From Sphaerimonospora sp050942215 (GTDB taxonomy: Bacteria; Actinomycetota; Actinomycetes; Streptosporangiales; Streptosporangiaceae): a stretch of DNA of 64,000 nucleotides. Within the stretch, counting starts at the first letter, position 1. The number at the start of each line of letters is the position of its first letter. Location of the stretch: the NCBI RefSeq assembly GCF_050942215.1, contig NZ_CP192056.1:310001-374000 (forward strand), given 5' to 3'. Positions 1-8,757 of the stretch are shown piece by piece. The position numbers were made by a program, and so were the translations under genes. A model generated the notes under the pieces. It worked only from the letters and a program-made list of their open reading frames with translations. It ran no database searches and had not been told where the DNA came from.

Positions 1-2
1 GC

Positions 3-923
3 GGTTACGTCATCCTCGCGGTCGTGGCCGTGCAGGCCATCGGGTTCTCGATCTCCTCGGCGACCCGCGGTGCGATCATCCCGCGTCTCGTCCCGCCCGA
101 GTTGGTCGCCTCGGCCAACACGCTGAACTTCCTGGTGAGCAGCATCGGCTCGGTGCTCGGGCCGCTGCTGGCGGGAGTCGTGCTCGCACAGGGCGGGTAC
201 GCCACCGCGTACCTGATCGACGCGATCCTGTTCAGCGCCGGCTTCTACGCGGCCGTACGGCTGCCGCGGCTGGACCCGCTCGGTGAGATCTCCCGGCCCG
301 GTCTGCGGTCGGTCTTCGAGGGACTCAGCTACATCGCCACCAAGCCGATCGTGCTGATGTCGTTCGCCGTTGACGTCATCGCCATGGCGTTCGCGATGCC
401 GCGGGCGCTGTTCCCCGAGATGACGGCGGAGAGGTTCGCCGGATCGGCGGTCGCCTTCGGCTGGCTCTCCGCCGCAATCCCGATCGGGGCGGTCGTGGCG
501 GGCCTGTTCTCCGGCTGGGTCGGCCGGGTCCGCAGGCAGGGTGTGGCGCTGACGCTCGTGATCGCGCTCTGGGGGGGCACGGTGGCCGCCGCGGCGTTCG
601 CCGAGCCGCTGTGGCTGATCGTGGCGCTGCTGGCCGTCGGCGGTGCGGCCGACCTGGTCTCGGCCGTGTGGCGGCAGACGATCCTGCAGACCTACGCCCC
701 GGACGAGCTGCGCGGACGCATGCAGGGGGCGTTCATGGTCGTGGTGGCGGGAGGACCCCGTCTCGGCGACCTGCGGGCCGGCGCGAGCGCGACCGCGTTC
801 GGTCTCGTCCCGGCCTGGGCGGGCGGTGGACTGGTCTGCGCGGTCCTCGTCCTGGTCACGGGCTTCGCCGTCACCGCGTTCAGACGGTACGACGCGATGA
901 CGGACCGGGCCGTGCCCCGCTGA
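3..923 (+). CDS. MFS exporter, C-terminal part (cut by window start)
   Basis: The frame is open from the first base, so the N-terminal part lies outside the window; about 306 residues are visible. The protein alternates hydrophobic helices with short loops. It has the drug/siderophore-exporter signature near the C-terminus (RGRMQGAFMVVVAGGPRLGD), as in EntS-like major facilitator proteins that export small molecules across the cell membrane. The substrate cannot be told from sequence. It ends with a short basic tail. The 220 bp after it hold no gene and probably carry the promoter of the next module. Confidence 0.85.
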   Translation, partial: GYVILAVVAVQAIGFSISSATRGAIIPRLVPPELVASANTLNFLVSSIGSVLGPLLAGVVLAQGGYATAYLIDAILFSAGFYAAVRLPRLDPLGEISRPGLRSVFEGLSYIATKPIVLMSFAVDVIAMAFAMPRALFPEMTAERFAGSAVAFGWLSAAIPIGAVVAGLFSGWVGRVRRQGVALTLVIALWGGTVAAAAFAEPLWLIVALLAVGGAADLVSAVWRQTILQTYAPDELRGRMQGAFMVVVAGGPRLGDLRAGASATAFGLVPAWAGGGLVCAVLVLVTGFAVTAFRRYDAMTDRAVPR

Positions 924-1147
924 GCCCGGTGTCCGGCCGGGATTCCGTGACCGAGGGGTTCCAACTTAATCGACTTGTGACCCAACAACTCGCAAGACTT
1001 CGGCGTAGGGTTGGCCTGCCACGGGAAACACCTAGAGTGATCGAAAGAGAACCGTGAGTGAGACTGGTTCCTGCCGCAGGTCGAGGGTTATCTTGACGGT
1101 CAGACACGGATTCGGGTGGCTTGTCGAGCATCGGGAGGGAAATCCTC

Positions 1148-1348
1148 ATGGCACTACTCCAGCGGGTGGCACACGAGCAGCCCGATGTGGAGGTCATCGA
1201 GGTGACGGCCGAGGAGTACGAAGCCGCGAAGCGGCGGATGCTGGACGACCTCGGGGTCACCTATGACGAGCTGGCTCGACAGGCTGAAGAGCGCCGGTTC
1301 GACTCCCTCCGACACCGCAAGGTCTGGCTCCTCGTCCGCGAATACTGA
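1148..1348 (+). CDS. small protein, possible antitoxin-like partner
   Basis: A 66-residue acidic, helical protein (MALLQRVAHEQ... ending KVWLLVREY). The ATG at 1148 is preferred because a GGGAGGG ribosome site lies 7-8 bases upstream. Its size, its charge and its position just ahead of a larger gene that overlaps its 3' end resemble the first gene of an antitoxin-toxin pair. I recognise no family, so this role is inference from layout only. Confidence 0.6.
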   Translation: MALLQRVAHEQPDVEVIEVTAEEYEAAKRRMLDDLGVTYDELARQAEERRFDSLRHRKVWLLVREY

Positions 1349-2048
1349 TGCGCGGAAGATCTATCGGGAAGCCCACGAATTCGGCCGGCACGTTCAGCAC
1401 ACCCTCAACACCAGCGTCTGCGACAACGTCAAGATCTCCGCTGTCGCCGCACCCGGAATCCGCAACGTCGTCATCGTCGGGCGAGGCCTGAGCAAGGTCG
1501 ACTTCGCCGGCGAGCCCTTCCCCCTCCTCTTCCGGCAGGGGAGTCCCGTCCGTGTCTGGATGGACCTGTCATTCCGGTTCTGCTACGACCCGGAAGGCGA
1601 GTACTTCACCGTCCTGTCCTCCTTTGTGGCCATCTACGGGGATTCCGATGGCAAGTACTGCCTGTGCCATTTCGACTACGAGCGTGACAAGGCCGACGGC
1701 TATCCCGAGGCGCACATCCAGGTGTACGGCGAATCGCCGGTGCTCAGAATGTGGGGCGGCGAGCTCCTCGGCCGCGGCCTCCACCGGCTTCACTTCCCTT
1801 CAGGGCACCGCCGGTTTCGCTGGTGCCTGGAAGACGTCATCGAGTTTCTCGTCATCGAGGGCATCGTGCCCGGCAAGCCGGGCTGGCAGCGGGCAATCGA
1901 GCCGGGCCGCCGGAGATTCCACGAGACACAGCTGAGGGCCGCGATCCGCCGGGACATGACGACCGCCATCGGCTACCTCGAAGAGGTGGGCTACCAGGTC
2001 GTCCGCCGGGACGACCGTGTGCGGCTCCCACGCCAGCGGCGTCCCTGA
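1263..2048 (+). CDS. conserved-looking hypothetical protein, overlapping the preceding gene
   Basis: Up to 261 residues. From about residue 30 (DARKIYREAHEFG) the sequence looks like a folded soluble protein, rich in Trp, Tyr and His, with segments such as RFCYDPEGEYF and HRLHFPSGHRRFRW. No signal peptide or membrane segment is seen. The only in-frame ATG is at 1263, which would give an 86-base overlap with the upstream gene in another frame. The first 30 residues are low-complexity and may not be native. The ATG that overlaps the upstream stop (1348) is out of frame. The true start is therefore uncertain. Function unknown; it may work with the 66-residue neighbour. Confidence 0.6.
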   Translation: MTSWLDRLKSAGSTPSDTARSGSSSANTDARKIYREAHEFGRHVQHTLNTSVCDNVKISAVAAPGIRNVVIVGRGLSKVDFAGEPFPLLFRQGSPVRVWMDLSFRFCYDPEGEYFTVLSSFVAIYGDSDGKYCLCHFDYERDKADGYPEAHIQVYGESPVLRMWGGELLGRGLHRLHFPSGHRRFRWCLEDVIEFLVIEGIVPGKPGWQRAIEPGRRRFHETQLRAAIRRDMTTAIGYLEEVGYQVVRRDDRVRLPRQRRP

Positions 2049-2448
2049 GCGCTCGGCGTTCCCACCGCCCAGCGCCGCAGTGTCGTACCGGGTCCGCGCG
2101 GACCCGGGCGGCTCCGAGTGCCGACCGGAGACCGGCCCACGGGGCGGGCCGCGTCGCGCGCACCGCTTCGGCGCCCTTCACAATCGCGTGCGGCTCCGGG
2201 AGCCGGGTCGCTCATTGTGCTCCCAGAGGAGACGCGACCGATGGAGCCCCTCCTCCGGGGCGCATCGTCGGCGATCATGCGAGATCCGGGACGGATGATC
2301 CGGGACGGGAGATTCGGGACGCGGATGGTGCTGAACGGCGGGAAGCGGGTACTGCTGGTGCAACCGGTGATGCGCGGGGGAGGCGGGAGGGAGGCGGTTG
2401 AGCTCGGCCCGCGATAGCTTTGAAGAGGAGGCATGAGGGGGTGATCGC
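2049..2448. other. intergenic region with short direct repeats
   Basis: Four hundred bases between two plus-strand genes. At 2270-2330 a short motif (GATCCGGGACG-like) is repeated three times with drift. Apart from the doubtful small reading frame listed separately I see no gene. Confidence 0.5.
2241..2417 (+). CDS. possible small basic protein
   Basis: A 58-codon frame starting MEPLLRGASSAIM. It is supported mainly by an excellent AGAGGAGA ribosome site seven bases before the ATG. The product is Arg/Met/Gly rich with no recognisable domain, and the frame covers a patch of short direct repeats. It could equally be spurious. Confidence 0.25.
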   Translation: MEPLLRGASSAIMRDPGRMIRDGRFGTRMVLNGGKRVLLVQPVMRGGGGREAVELGPR

Positions 2449-2886
2449 ATGCCTGACACTCGAGATCTCGTGGACCTCATGCTGGGTGCCCTCAACGATC
2501 ACGATGTGGAACGGGCGTTGCGATATTTCAGTCCGGACGCCGTCCTGGTCAGCCCGATCGGCGTAGCGGAGGGGCATGGGGAGATTGCCTGGTACTTCGA
2601 GCACCTGATCAAGGGGTTTCCGGACCTCGGTATCACGGTGTGGCACAAGGTCATATGCGGCGATCCCGTGTTCACGGAATGGACGATGACCGGCACTCAC
2701 ACCGGTCCGTTCCTGCTGCCGAAGGGTGAGGTGCTCGACGGGAGCGGGCGCAGGATCGCCGTCCGCGGCTGCGGAGCCTGCGCGATAGAGGGCGACCTGG
2801 TCATCACGTATCGCGACTACTTCGATCAGCTTGAGCTCTATGCCCAGCTCGGTCTCTCGCTCACGATCGCCGGCGATCTCGAATGA
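2449..2886 (+). CDS. SnoaL-like / ester cyclase family protein
   Basis: 145 residues. The N-terminal helix (LVDLMLGALNDHDVERALRYFSPDAVLVSP) followed by alternating strands, with a central FTEWTMTGTHTGPF, is typical of the NTF2-like SnoaL fold, a cone-shaped pocket that binds small hydrophobic ligands or catalyses cyclisation. A GAGGAGG run sits about 20 bases upstream and a weaker GGGGTGA closer in. It stands alone and converges on the Nudix gene. The substrate is unknown. Confidence 0.75.
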   Translation: MPDTRDLVDLMLGALNDHDVERALRYFSPDAVLVSPIGVAEGHGEIAWYFEHLIKGFPDLGITVWHKVICGDPVFTEWTMTGTHTGPFLLPKGEVLDGSGRRIAVRGCGACAIEGDLVITYRDYFDQLELYAQLGLSLTIAGDLE

Positions 2887-3149
2887 TTTCTGTGGACCTT
2901 CTTAAGGTGGTTCGCCCCGTCATGGGTGACTCTGTCGGAAGATGGAGGGACGTGATGCCCGTCTGAGTGACTCGACTTTCCTGCCGGCCAATTGCGGCCG
3001 ATGCGTACCGCAGCCCCTTGGGTTGCGCCTGGTCTCGCCGCCGATGAGGCTTTCTGTGAGATCGATCTCTATCGCTCTCGTCCGTCCGCGATCGTCTTCT
3101 CGGAGCCGCCTGCGCAGGTTCTCGGAGGGACTCTCGTATGGCGGCCTTC

Positions 3150-4022
3150 TCAGAGCTGACCGAGCAGCCAGCGGGGGCCCGCGACAAGCGCGCCGAGCGC
3201 GATGACCCGCTGCCGCAGCCCGCGGTCGGCGGTGACCACGAGGACCTTCTCCCATGGCCGTCTGCCGCGGACGGCCGCCACTATCGCGTCGTCGCCGCTG
3301 CCCGATGCCCGCACCACGATCGTACGGTCGTCCCCGGCCTCGGGATCGGTCTCGCGGGCCGCCCCCTCAAGCACGACGACGATGCGGGGGAACCAGCGGG
3401 CCAGGCCGGGCAGCCCTTCGGGCGTACGGCGCAGCCCGCCCGAGGTGAGCGGGACCAGTTCGTCGAGCAGGCGGCCGGTGGCCCCGGCCCGGTCGCGCCA
3501 CCAGCCGTGCTCGGCTCGGGCTCCGATGATGTTGGCCATGTCGAGGACGACGACGAGCGGATTGAGCGCGGTCCTGATGCTCGGCCAGGTGTCGGCGAAG
3601 CCGGGGTGGAGTTCCTGGGCGGTGACCTCCTCGGCCGACATCCAGCGCATGTCGGTGCTCTCGCCGTTGGCGGGTTCCGCGTCGAGCAGGCCGTCCGCCT
3701 GGGCGATCACGGTCTGGTACGACCAGCCGCCGTGGTCGTCGACGTAAAGACCCTGCACGCGGACGAGGTCGGCCGTGAGCGCGGCCTCCTCGTGCGCCTC
3801 GCGCAGCGCGCCGGTGATCGCGTCCTCATGGCTGTCGCACGCGCCGCCCGGCAGCCCCCAGGTTCCGCCGTGATGGCTCCACCACGCGCGTTTCTGCAGC
3901 AGGACGTACGGCATGCCGTCGAGCGTGTGGTGGACGGCGAGCAGACCGGCCGCCCCGTGCAGACCCCAGTGCCGGTGCCCGCGAGAACACAGGACCCAGC
4001 CGTCTCCGTCCTTTGCCGCCAT
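3150..4022 (-). CDS. Nudix hydrolase fused to a NYN/PIN-like domain
   Basis: 290 residues from the ATG at 4022, chosen for its AGGG ribosome site and because the Nudix fold begins right after it; a longer in-frame extension exists. Residues about 20-150 are a Nudix domain. Its Nudix box matches G-x5-E-x7-REx-x-EE, with Ala in place of the usual second Gly (REAHEEAAL). Residues about 165-290 form a second domain with VVVLDMANIIG, then VVLEGAA and KVLVVTADRGLRQRV. That spacing resembles NYN/PIN nucleases (Asp near the N-terminus, late Asp after a TAD motif). It probably hydrolyses a nucleoside diphosphate linkage; the RNase-like half is inference. Confidence 0.8.
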   Translation of the reverse strand: MAAKDGDGWVLCSRGHRHWGLHGAAGLLAVHHTLDGMPYVLLQKRAWWSHHGGTWGLPGGACDSHEDAITGALREAHEEAALTADLVRVQGLYVDDHGGWSYQTVIAQADGLLDAEPANGESTDMRWMSAEEVTAQELHPGFADTWPSIRTALNPLVVVLDMANIIGARAEHGWWRDRAGATGRLLDELVPLTSGGLRRTPEGLPGLARWFPRIVVVLEGAARETDPEAGDDRTIVVRASGSGDDAIVAAVRGRRPWEKVLVVTADRGLRQRVIALGALVAGPRWLLGQL

Positions 4023-4418
4023 GACCCTATCTTGCCCTGCCGTGCGGGACCCGGCCGGCGACGGCGCCACCCCGTCTGGGTCCGCGCCCGGGTCGGGCGT
4101 GATGAGCCCGATGACCGATCGTTATGAACAGGTAAGCAGTTTCCATGATTAGACGGGCCCCGGACCGTTAGGTTGTGACAACCTCACTCTTGATTCTCCC
4201 CGTTTTCGGTGAATCAGGAGATGTCATATTCGGCGGACACGCGCCCGCCTCCTTCCGGCCGGAGGAGCGGGCGCTGTTCTTTTCTTCCGCCTCGCCCTTG
4301 GCGTACGGCCATCGCGCCGGCAGGCCATGGCGTGGACCCCCGGCGGAGACCGCTATTGCGATCTTCGCCGGGTGCCAGGCCATTCGTGTGCCCCGGGTTC
4401 GGGATGGTTCTGTACGGA
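4023..4418. other. intergenic region with two small inverted repeats
   Basis: No convincing gene. A perfect palindrome AGGTTGT-g-ACAACCT lies at 4170-4184. A second stem, TGATTC/GAATCA, lies at 4191-4216 with a CCCG...CGG interior. Both are downstream of the minus-strand propeller gene and may form its terminator. Confidence 0.5.
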
Positions 4419-5711
4419 TTACCGCCCTATGATCGATTGCTCCTTCGGCCGTTCCCCGAGACGATTCTCCAGTCGGGAGCCCCCCACTGTTCGACTCGCC
4501 GCCCCGTCCTTGCGGCGAAACCGGGCCGGTCGGATTTCGCCGCCCGTCGTCTGCACCACATCGGTCCTGATCCGGGGCAGCGGCCTGCTGGGTAGCCGAG
4601 GGATCACCTCGGTGATGCGGGCCACCGCCACGCCGACGGGCCGGCTCCCGCCACCCGTCGAAACGGTGGCGATGACGGTGTCGGCGGCCGTGTTGATCAC
4701 GGACACGTCGTTCGAGGCGAAGTTGGTGACGTAGGCGTGGCCGCCGTCCGGAGTGATCGCCACGTCCAGCGGAGTGGTCCCGACGGGGATGGTGGCGACG
4801 ACGGCGTCGGCGGCCGTGTCGATCACGGACACGTCGTTCGAAACGTTGTCGGCCACATAGACGCGGGTGCCGTCCGGTTTGATCGCCAGCCCGACGGGAT
4901 TGGTCCCGACGGGGATGACGGCGATGATGACGCCGGTGGCCGTGTCGATCGCCGAGACGGTGTCCGTGCCGATGCCGGCGACGTAGGCCCGGGTGCCGTC
5001 GGGAGTGATCGCCACATCGACTGGAACGGCCCCGGCTCCGATCTGGATCGTGGCGGAGACGGTGTTGGTGGCCGTGTCGATCACGGAGACGGTGTTCGTG
5101 CCGGTGTCGGCGACGTAGGCCCGGGTGCCGTCGGGGGTGATCGCCACGCCTTCGGGATTGGCCCCGGCGCCGAGCGAGATGGTGGCGGCCACGGTGTTGG
5201 TGGCCGTGTCGATGGCCGTCACGTTGTCGGAGGCGAAGTTGGTGACGTAGGCGCGGGTGCCGTCGGGCGTGACGGCGACCGCGAACGGACGGTTCCCGAC
5301 GGGGACGGTCGCGGTGACGGTGTCGGTCCGCGTGCTGATCACCGAGACGTCGTCCGAGCCGTTGTTGGTGACGTAGACGCGGGTGCCGTCGGGGGTGACC
5401 GCCACCCCGTTGGGGCTGCTCCCGACCGGGATGGTCATGGTCACGGTGTCGGTGGTGACGTCGACGACCGCCACTTTGCTCGTGCCCGAGTCGACCACGT
5501 AGGCCTTCTGCCGGGTCCGCTGCGCCGCGGTCTCCGCCCCGGCGGACGGAGGCGCCAGCGGCGTCAGGCCGATCGCGACGACCGCCGCGGCCGCCGATGC
5601 CCGGACCAGGTGCCGCCACCCCCGCCCGCACGACAGGTCCGTCATTTCGGTCGCCTCGGCCGATTCAGCGCGCGCGATATTCGCGGATCTTCTCGTCCAG
5701 CGTGTAAACAA
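4419..5711 (-). CDS. secreted seven-bladed YncE-type beta-propeller protein (copy 1)
   Basis: 430 residues, starting at a TTG (5711) with a GGAGGT site five bases upstream. The matching start of the downstream paralogue (7331) supports this choice. After a long basic leader comes a hydrophobic stretch ending APPSAGAET, a likely export signal. Residues about 70-365 hold seven repeats of some 42 residues with the pattern VSVID-TVxxTIPVG-P-GVA-TPDGTRxYVTN. These are YncE/40-residue NHL-like blades of surface proteins that bind ligands or scaffold other proteins. Unlike copy 2 it has a further basic tail of about 60 residues. It is the last of three minus-strand genes for exported proteins. Confidence 0.85.
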   Translation of the reverse strand: MFTRWTRRSANIARAESAEATEMTDLSCGRGWRHLVRASAAAAVVAIGLTPLAPPSAGAETAAQRTRQKAYVVDSGTSKVAVVDVTTDTVTMTIPVGSSPNGVAVTPDGTRVYVTNNGSDDVSVISTRTDTVTATVPVGNRPFAVAVTPDGTRAYVTNFASDNVTAIDTATNTVAATISLGAGANPEGVAITPDGTRAYVADTGTNTVSVIDTATNTVSATIQIGAGAVPVDVAITPDGTRAYVAGIGTDTVSAIDTATGVIIAVIPVGTNPVGLAIKPDGTRVYVADNVSNDVSVIDTAADAVVATIPVGTTPLDVAITPDGGHAYVTNFASNDVSVINTAADTVIATVSTGGGSRPVGVAVARITEVIPRLPSRPLPRIRTDVVQTTGGEIRPARFRRKDGAASRTVGGSRLENRLGERPKEQSIIGR

Positions 5712-5870
5712 TGGGACCTCCCGTAGAGATGGCAGGTCCTGTTCTATGTCCGGAAGGCGTCACTCGCCGGAAGCGGCGCAGCGATTTGACACTATCGGCT
5801 GATCGCTTGGTCGATTCGTGGTCACCATTCCGGGCATCGGTCCAGAATGGGATCTGCCGTATATGTCGCT
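5712..5870 (-). promoter_or_regulatory. leader of propeller copy 1, paralogous to that of copy 2
   Basis: Reading away from the two starts, 5712-5870 and 7332-7480 align along most of their length. Both have an identical GGGAGGTCCCA ribosome site. Both then have a CAGG-TCC-GTTCTAT block, and a (T)GA(T)CG(C/T)TTG segment about 100 bp out. The duplication therefore copied the promoter and leader with the gene. The shared blocks mark the probable promoter and operator. Confidence 0.55.
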
Positions 5871-5943
5871 CGAATCGCTTTCTGTACGGCACTGCCGTGA
5901 CTGCCGTACAGGAAGGACGCGGGGTATGGCCGGAAACGCCGGA

Positions 5944-5983
5944 GGCCCCGGCGGAATTCGGTCGTGCGAATTCCGCCGGGGCC
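5944..5983 (-). terminator. perfect 17-bp inverted repeat, probable terminator
   Basis: GGCCCCGGCGGAATTCG at 5944-5960 is matched exactly by its complement at 5967-5983, with a six-base loop. It lies about 210 bp past the stop of propeller copy 2 and before the leader of copy 1. It is very stable but lacks a U run, as is common for actinomycete terminators. Confidence 0.6.
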
Positions 5984-6194
5984 CGCATGTTCACTTCGGC
6001 CCGGTACGGTCCACCGGACAGTGACCGAGCTCGCCCGCCCGTGCCGGTGACCGGCGTCGCGGACAGGTGACAGACGCGGCCTCACCGGCTCTGATCCACC
6101 TCGGCCTCCACGCCGGCGGCCTCCTGCGAGCGGCTCCGTACGGCCCTGGCGGGCACCTCGGCCCACCGCTGCCCTGCGGCGTACGGACGGCGTC

Positions 6195-7331
6195 TCAGAT
6201 GATGTTGTCCATCCTGGCCTTCACCTTGGCCGGCCTGCGGGTGATGGGCGGCTGGGGCGATGGGGTGCGGATGGGCGCCACGGTCACGCCGGCGGGGGCG
6301 TTCCCGACCGGGATGGTGCGGACGACGGTGTTGGTCGCTGTGTCGATGACGGAGACGTTGCCGCTGTCGAGGTTGGTGACGTAGACGCGGGTTCCGTCCG
6401 GGTCGACCGCCGGCTCCGCCGGGGTGACTCCGACGGTGACGGTGTCGATGACCGTGTTCGTGGCGGTGTCGATGACCGACACGGTGTTCGCACTGTTGTC
6501 GGTGACGTAGGCGCGGGTGCCGTCCGGGTTGACCGCCACCCCCCGTGGGCCGTTCCCGACGGAAATGGTGTCGATCACGGTGTTGGTCGCGGTGTCGATG
6601 ACCGAGACGTCGTTCGTGCCGAAGTCGGCGACGTAGACGCGGGTTCCGTCCGGGTTGACCGCCACCCCCTGGGGGAAGCTCCCGACCGGAATGGTGTCGA
6701 TGACCGTGTTCGTGGTGGTGTCGATGACCGAGACCGTGTTCGCACCGTTGTTGGCGACGTAGACACGGGTGCCGCTGGGCGTGACCGCGACGCCGAGAGG
6801 TGCGTTCCCCACGAGGATGGTGTCGACGACGGTGTCGGTCACGGTGTCGATGACCGAGACGGTGTCGTCATCGCCGTTGGTGACGTAGGCGCGGGTGCCG
6901 TCCGGGCCGACCGCCACCTGCACGGGGCGGTCCCCGACGGGAATGGCGTCGATCACAGTGTTGGTCGCGGTGTCGATGACCGAGACGGTGTCGTCATCGC
7001 CGTTGGTGACGTAGGCGCGGGTGCCGTCCGGGTTGACCGCCACGTCCTGGGGAGCGTCGCCGACCGGGATGCGGGTGATGACGGTGTCGGTGCGGGCGTT
7101 GATCACCGAGACGTCGTCTGAAGAGGAGTTGGCGACATAGGCGATCTCACGTGCCTGCGCCGCGTCCGCGTCGGCCGTGGCGGGTGATGCCGCCGGTGGG
7201 GCCAGTCCGGCGGCCATGGCGATCGCGGCCGCGACCGTCAGGACGCGGGTTCTCCAGCGGTGTGTGCGCGACATGGCCATCGACTTCCGGCCGTGGTCGT
7301 CGGCGGACTTTCTGGGCCGGCGCGTAATCAT
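6195..7331 (-). CDS. secreted seven-bladed YncE-type beta-propeller protein (copy 2)
   Basis: 378 residues from an ATG with the same GGGAGGTCCCA ribosome site as copy 1. A signal peptide (VLTVAAAIAMAAGLAPPAASPATADA) is followed by seven nearly identical blades containing VSVIDTATNTVIDTIPVG and PDGTRxYVTN. The blades are more alike within this copy than in copy 1, which suggests recent internal repeat expansion or conversion. Such propellers sit outside the membrane and often bind other proteins or wall polymers; no catalytic residues are evident. It is the middle of three minus-strand genes for exported proteins. Confidence 0.85.
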   Translation of the reverse strand: MITRRPRKSADDHGRKSMAMSRTHRWRTRVLTVAAAIAMAAGLAPPAASPATADADAAQAREIAYVANSSSDDVSVINARTDTVITRIPVGDAPQDVAVNPDGTRAYVTNGDDDTVSVIDTATNTVIDAIPVGDRPVQVAVGPDGTRAYVTNGDDDTVSVIDTVTDTVVDTILVGNAPLGVAVTPSGTRVYVANNGANTVSVIDTTTNTVIDTIPVGSFPQGVAVNPDGTRVYVADFGTNDVSVIDTATNTVIDTISVGNGPRGVAVNPDGTRAYVTDNSANTVSVIDTATNTVIDTVTVGVTPAEPAVDPDGTRVYVTNLDSGNVSVIDTATNTVVRTIPVGNAPAGVTVAPIRTPSPQPPITRRPAKVKARMDNII

Positions 7332-7480
7332 TGGGACCTCCCGTAATGACGACAGGGTCCCGTTCTATTCGAGTACGGCGGAACGCCCCGGAATCGACGC
7401 GCTGACTTGGCGCTACCGGTTGATCGTTTGATTCATTCCTGGCCATCTATCCGGCAGACCGGTTCGGAATGGAAAAATGG
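7332..7480 (-). promoter_or_regulatory. leader of propeller copy 2
   Basis: This is the counterpart of 5712-5870, with the same ribosome site and upstream blocks (see that entry). It separates the propeller from the stop of the upstream peptidase gene, so the propeller probably has its own promoter. Confidence 0.5.
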
Positions 7481-7541
7481 TCGATTCCGCGATGGAATCG
7501 GTCGTTATCCCTTCTGCCGATGGCGCACCGTTGCCCAGGTC

Positions 7542-8381
7542 CTATCGGCCGCTGGCGGAGAAGTGCTGGTAGTCCTTGTAGCCGGACCAGTAGCCGCCCC
7601 AGCCCCAGCCGATCTTCTCGAACGCCCGCACCACCTTGTCGCCGGCGTGGATCACGCCGGGCTTCTTCGGTCTGCCGACGTACGGTCTCGCGTTCTTGTG
7701 CGCGTACGACCCGTCGGCGTACACGAAGGGGTTCTCCCGCGGGTTGATATCGATCGCCCGGCCGTAGGCGTGCTCGGACCAGTTGCGCGAGCCGGTCGCC
7801 CTCCGGCAGTTGAATGCCGAGGTGTTGTCCGCCTCGATGGAGTCGTAGTCGCTGCCCTTGTAGACGTCGATCGACTCCATCCGCCGGATCGGATAGCGCT
7901 GGTCGTACAGCGTGCCGAAGACCGAGACGACGTCGTCGGCGACGTCCCGGTTCACCACCATCTCGCCGGTGTGCGCCCGGTCGTCGAAGCCCCAGTAGGT
8001 CATCGTGATCTTCCGGAGCCGGCTCAGCGGCACCGGGCAGTTCGGCTGCCATGAGTACGGAACCTCGTCCCGCGACACCTTCGCGATCTGTGCCGAGAAC
8101 TCGGGCGGCTCGGCCGAGGCCGACGGCGTGGGCGCCGACGACGGGCTGGGCGATGGGTTCGACGACGGGCTCGCGGACGGGCTCGACCGCGGGTTCGGAG
8201 ACGTGGTCAAGGTAGCGGCGGACGATGCGGTGGTGGACGATGCGGTCATGGCGGGCACGCCGGACACGGCGTCCCCGGCCGGCCCTCCCGTGTTTCCCCC
8301 CGGGTTTCCCGCTGTGCAGGCGGTGACACCCACGATGGTCATCGCCAACATCGCTGACCTGGGATTTCGTAAGCGTGCCAT
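7542..8381 (-). CDS. VanY/M15-type D,D-carboxypeptidase-like lipoprotein
   Basis: 279 residues. The N-terminus has a short basic and hydrophobic signal ending VGVTAC, a lipobox, so the protein is probably lipid-anchored outside the membrane. A Ser/Pro/Thr-rich linker of about 60 residues follows. The C-terminal domain carries the M15 zinc-peptidase signature SEHAYGRAID (His and Asp ligands) and the late YQHF histidine. Family members trim D-Ala from peptidoglycan stem peptides. A GGAGGT site lies about 11 bases before the ATG. The 52-bp repeat units begin 78 bp upstream of this start. Confidence 0.85.
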   Translation of the reverse strand: MARLRNPRSAMLAMTIVGVTACTAGNPGGNTGGPAGDAVSGVPAMTASSTTASSAATLTTSPNPRSSPSASPSSNPSPSPSSAPTPSASAEPPEFSAQIAKVSRDEVPYSWQPNCPVPLSRLRKITMTYWGFDDRAHTGEMVVNRDVADDVVSVFGTLYDQRYPIRRMESIDVYKGSDYDSIEADNTSAFNCRRATGSRNWSEHAYGRAIDINPRENPFVYADGSYAHKNARPYVGRPKKPGVIHAGDKVVRAFEKIGWGWGGYWSGYKDYQHFSASGR

Positions 8382-8458
8382 AAGCGCAGGCTACCTCCGC
8401 CCCGCCCCCGTACGACGACGCCCCACACCCCGCCCCCCACCCCCCGCCCCCCATGGGC

Positions 8459-8614
8459 GTGATCTTGCAGTTTCTCGCAGTCGTCCGCCATGACCAGGCG
8501 GTTTCCGTTCGTGATCTTGCAGAAATCACCGGCTCTGCCGCTGACCAGGTGTTTCACTAAGCGTGATCTTGCAGGCGTCGGCTGACCTTCGCATCACGGT
8601 GACCGGTGGAGTGT
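8459..8614 (+). repeat. dispersed ~53-bp repeat family, site 1 (three direct units)
   Basis: Units start GTGATCTTGCAG at 8459, 8511 and 8563, a 52-bp spacing. The first two also carry the second box TGACCAGG, 31-32 bases in. The third is degenerate after the first box. Unlike sites 2 and 3, no reverse-oriented half is visible here. Confidence 0.85.
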
Positions 8615-8757
8615 GTCGCCGGAAACCATGTGTCGGCACCCGCTCGGATAGGGAGCGGTACGCGCCCTTCCGCACGGTTCGGGTCTGGCCGGCGCTCGCG
8701 CGGCGGCGGCTGTCCGCGGTCGCCTCGGCCGACCTCGGCGTACGGCTCCCGCTCGTG

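Noticed and set aside
4168..5631. Long His/Arg-rich frame over propeller copy 1
   Set aside because: It arises from the repeated blade codons read in another frame.
8459..8614. CRISPR array
   Set aside because: Repeats diverge between units, boxes are split, other sites are mirrored, and no cas genes are in the window.
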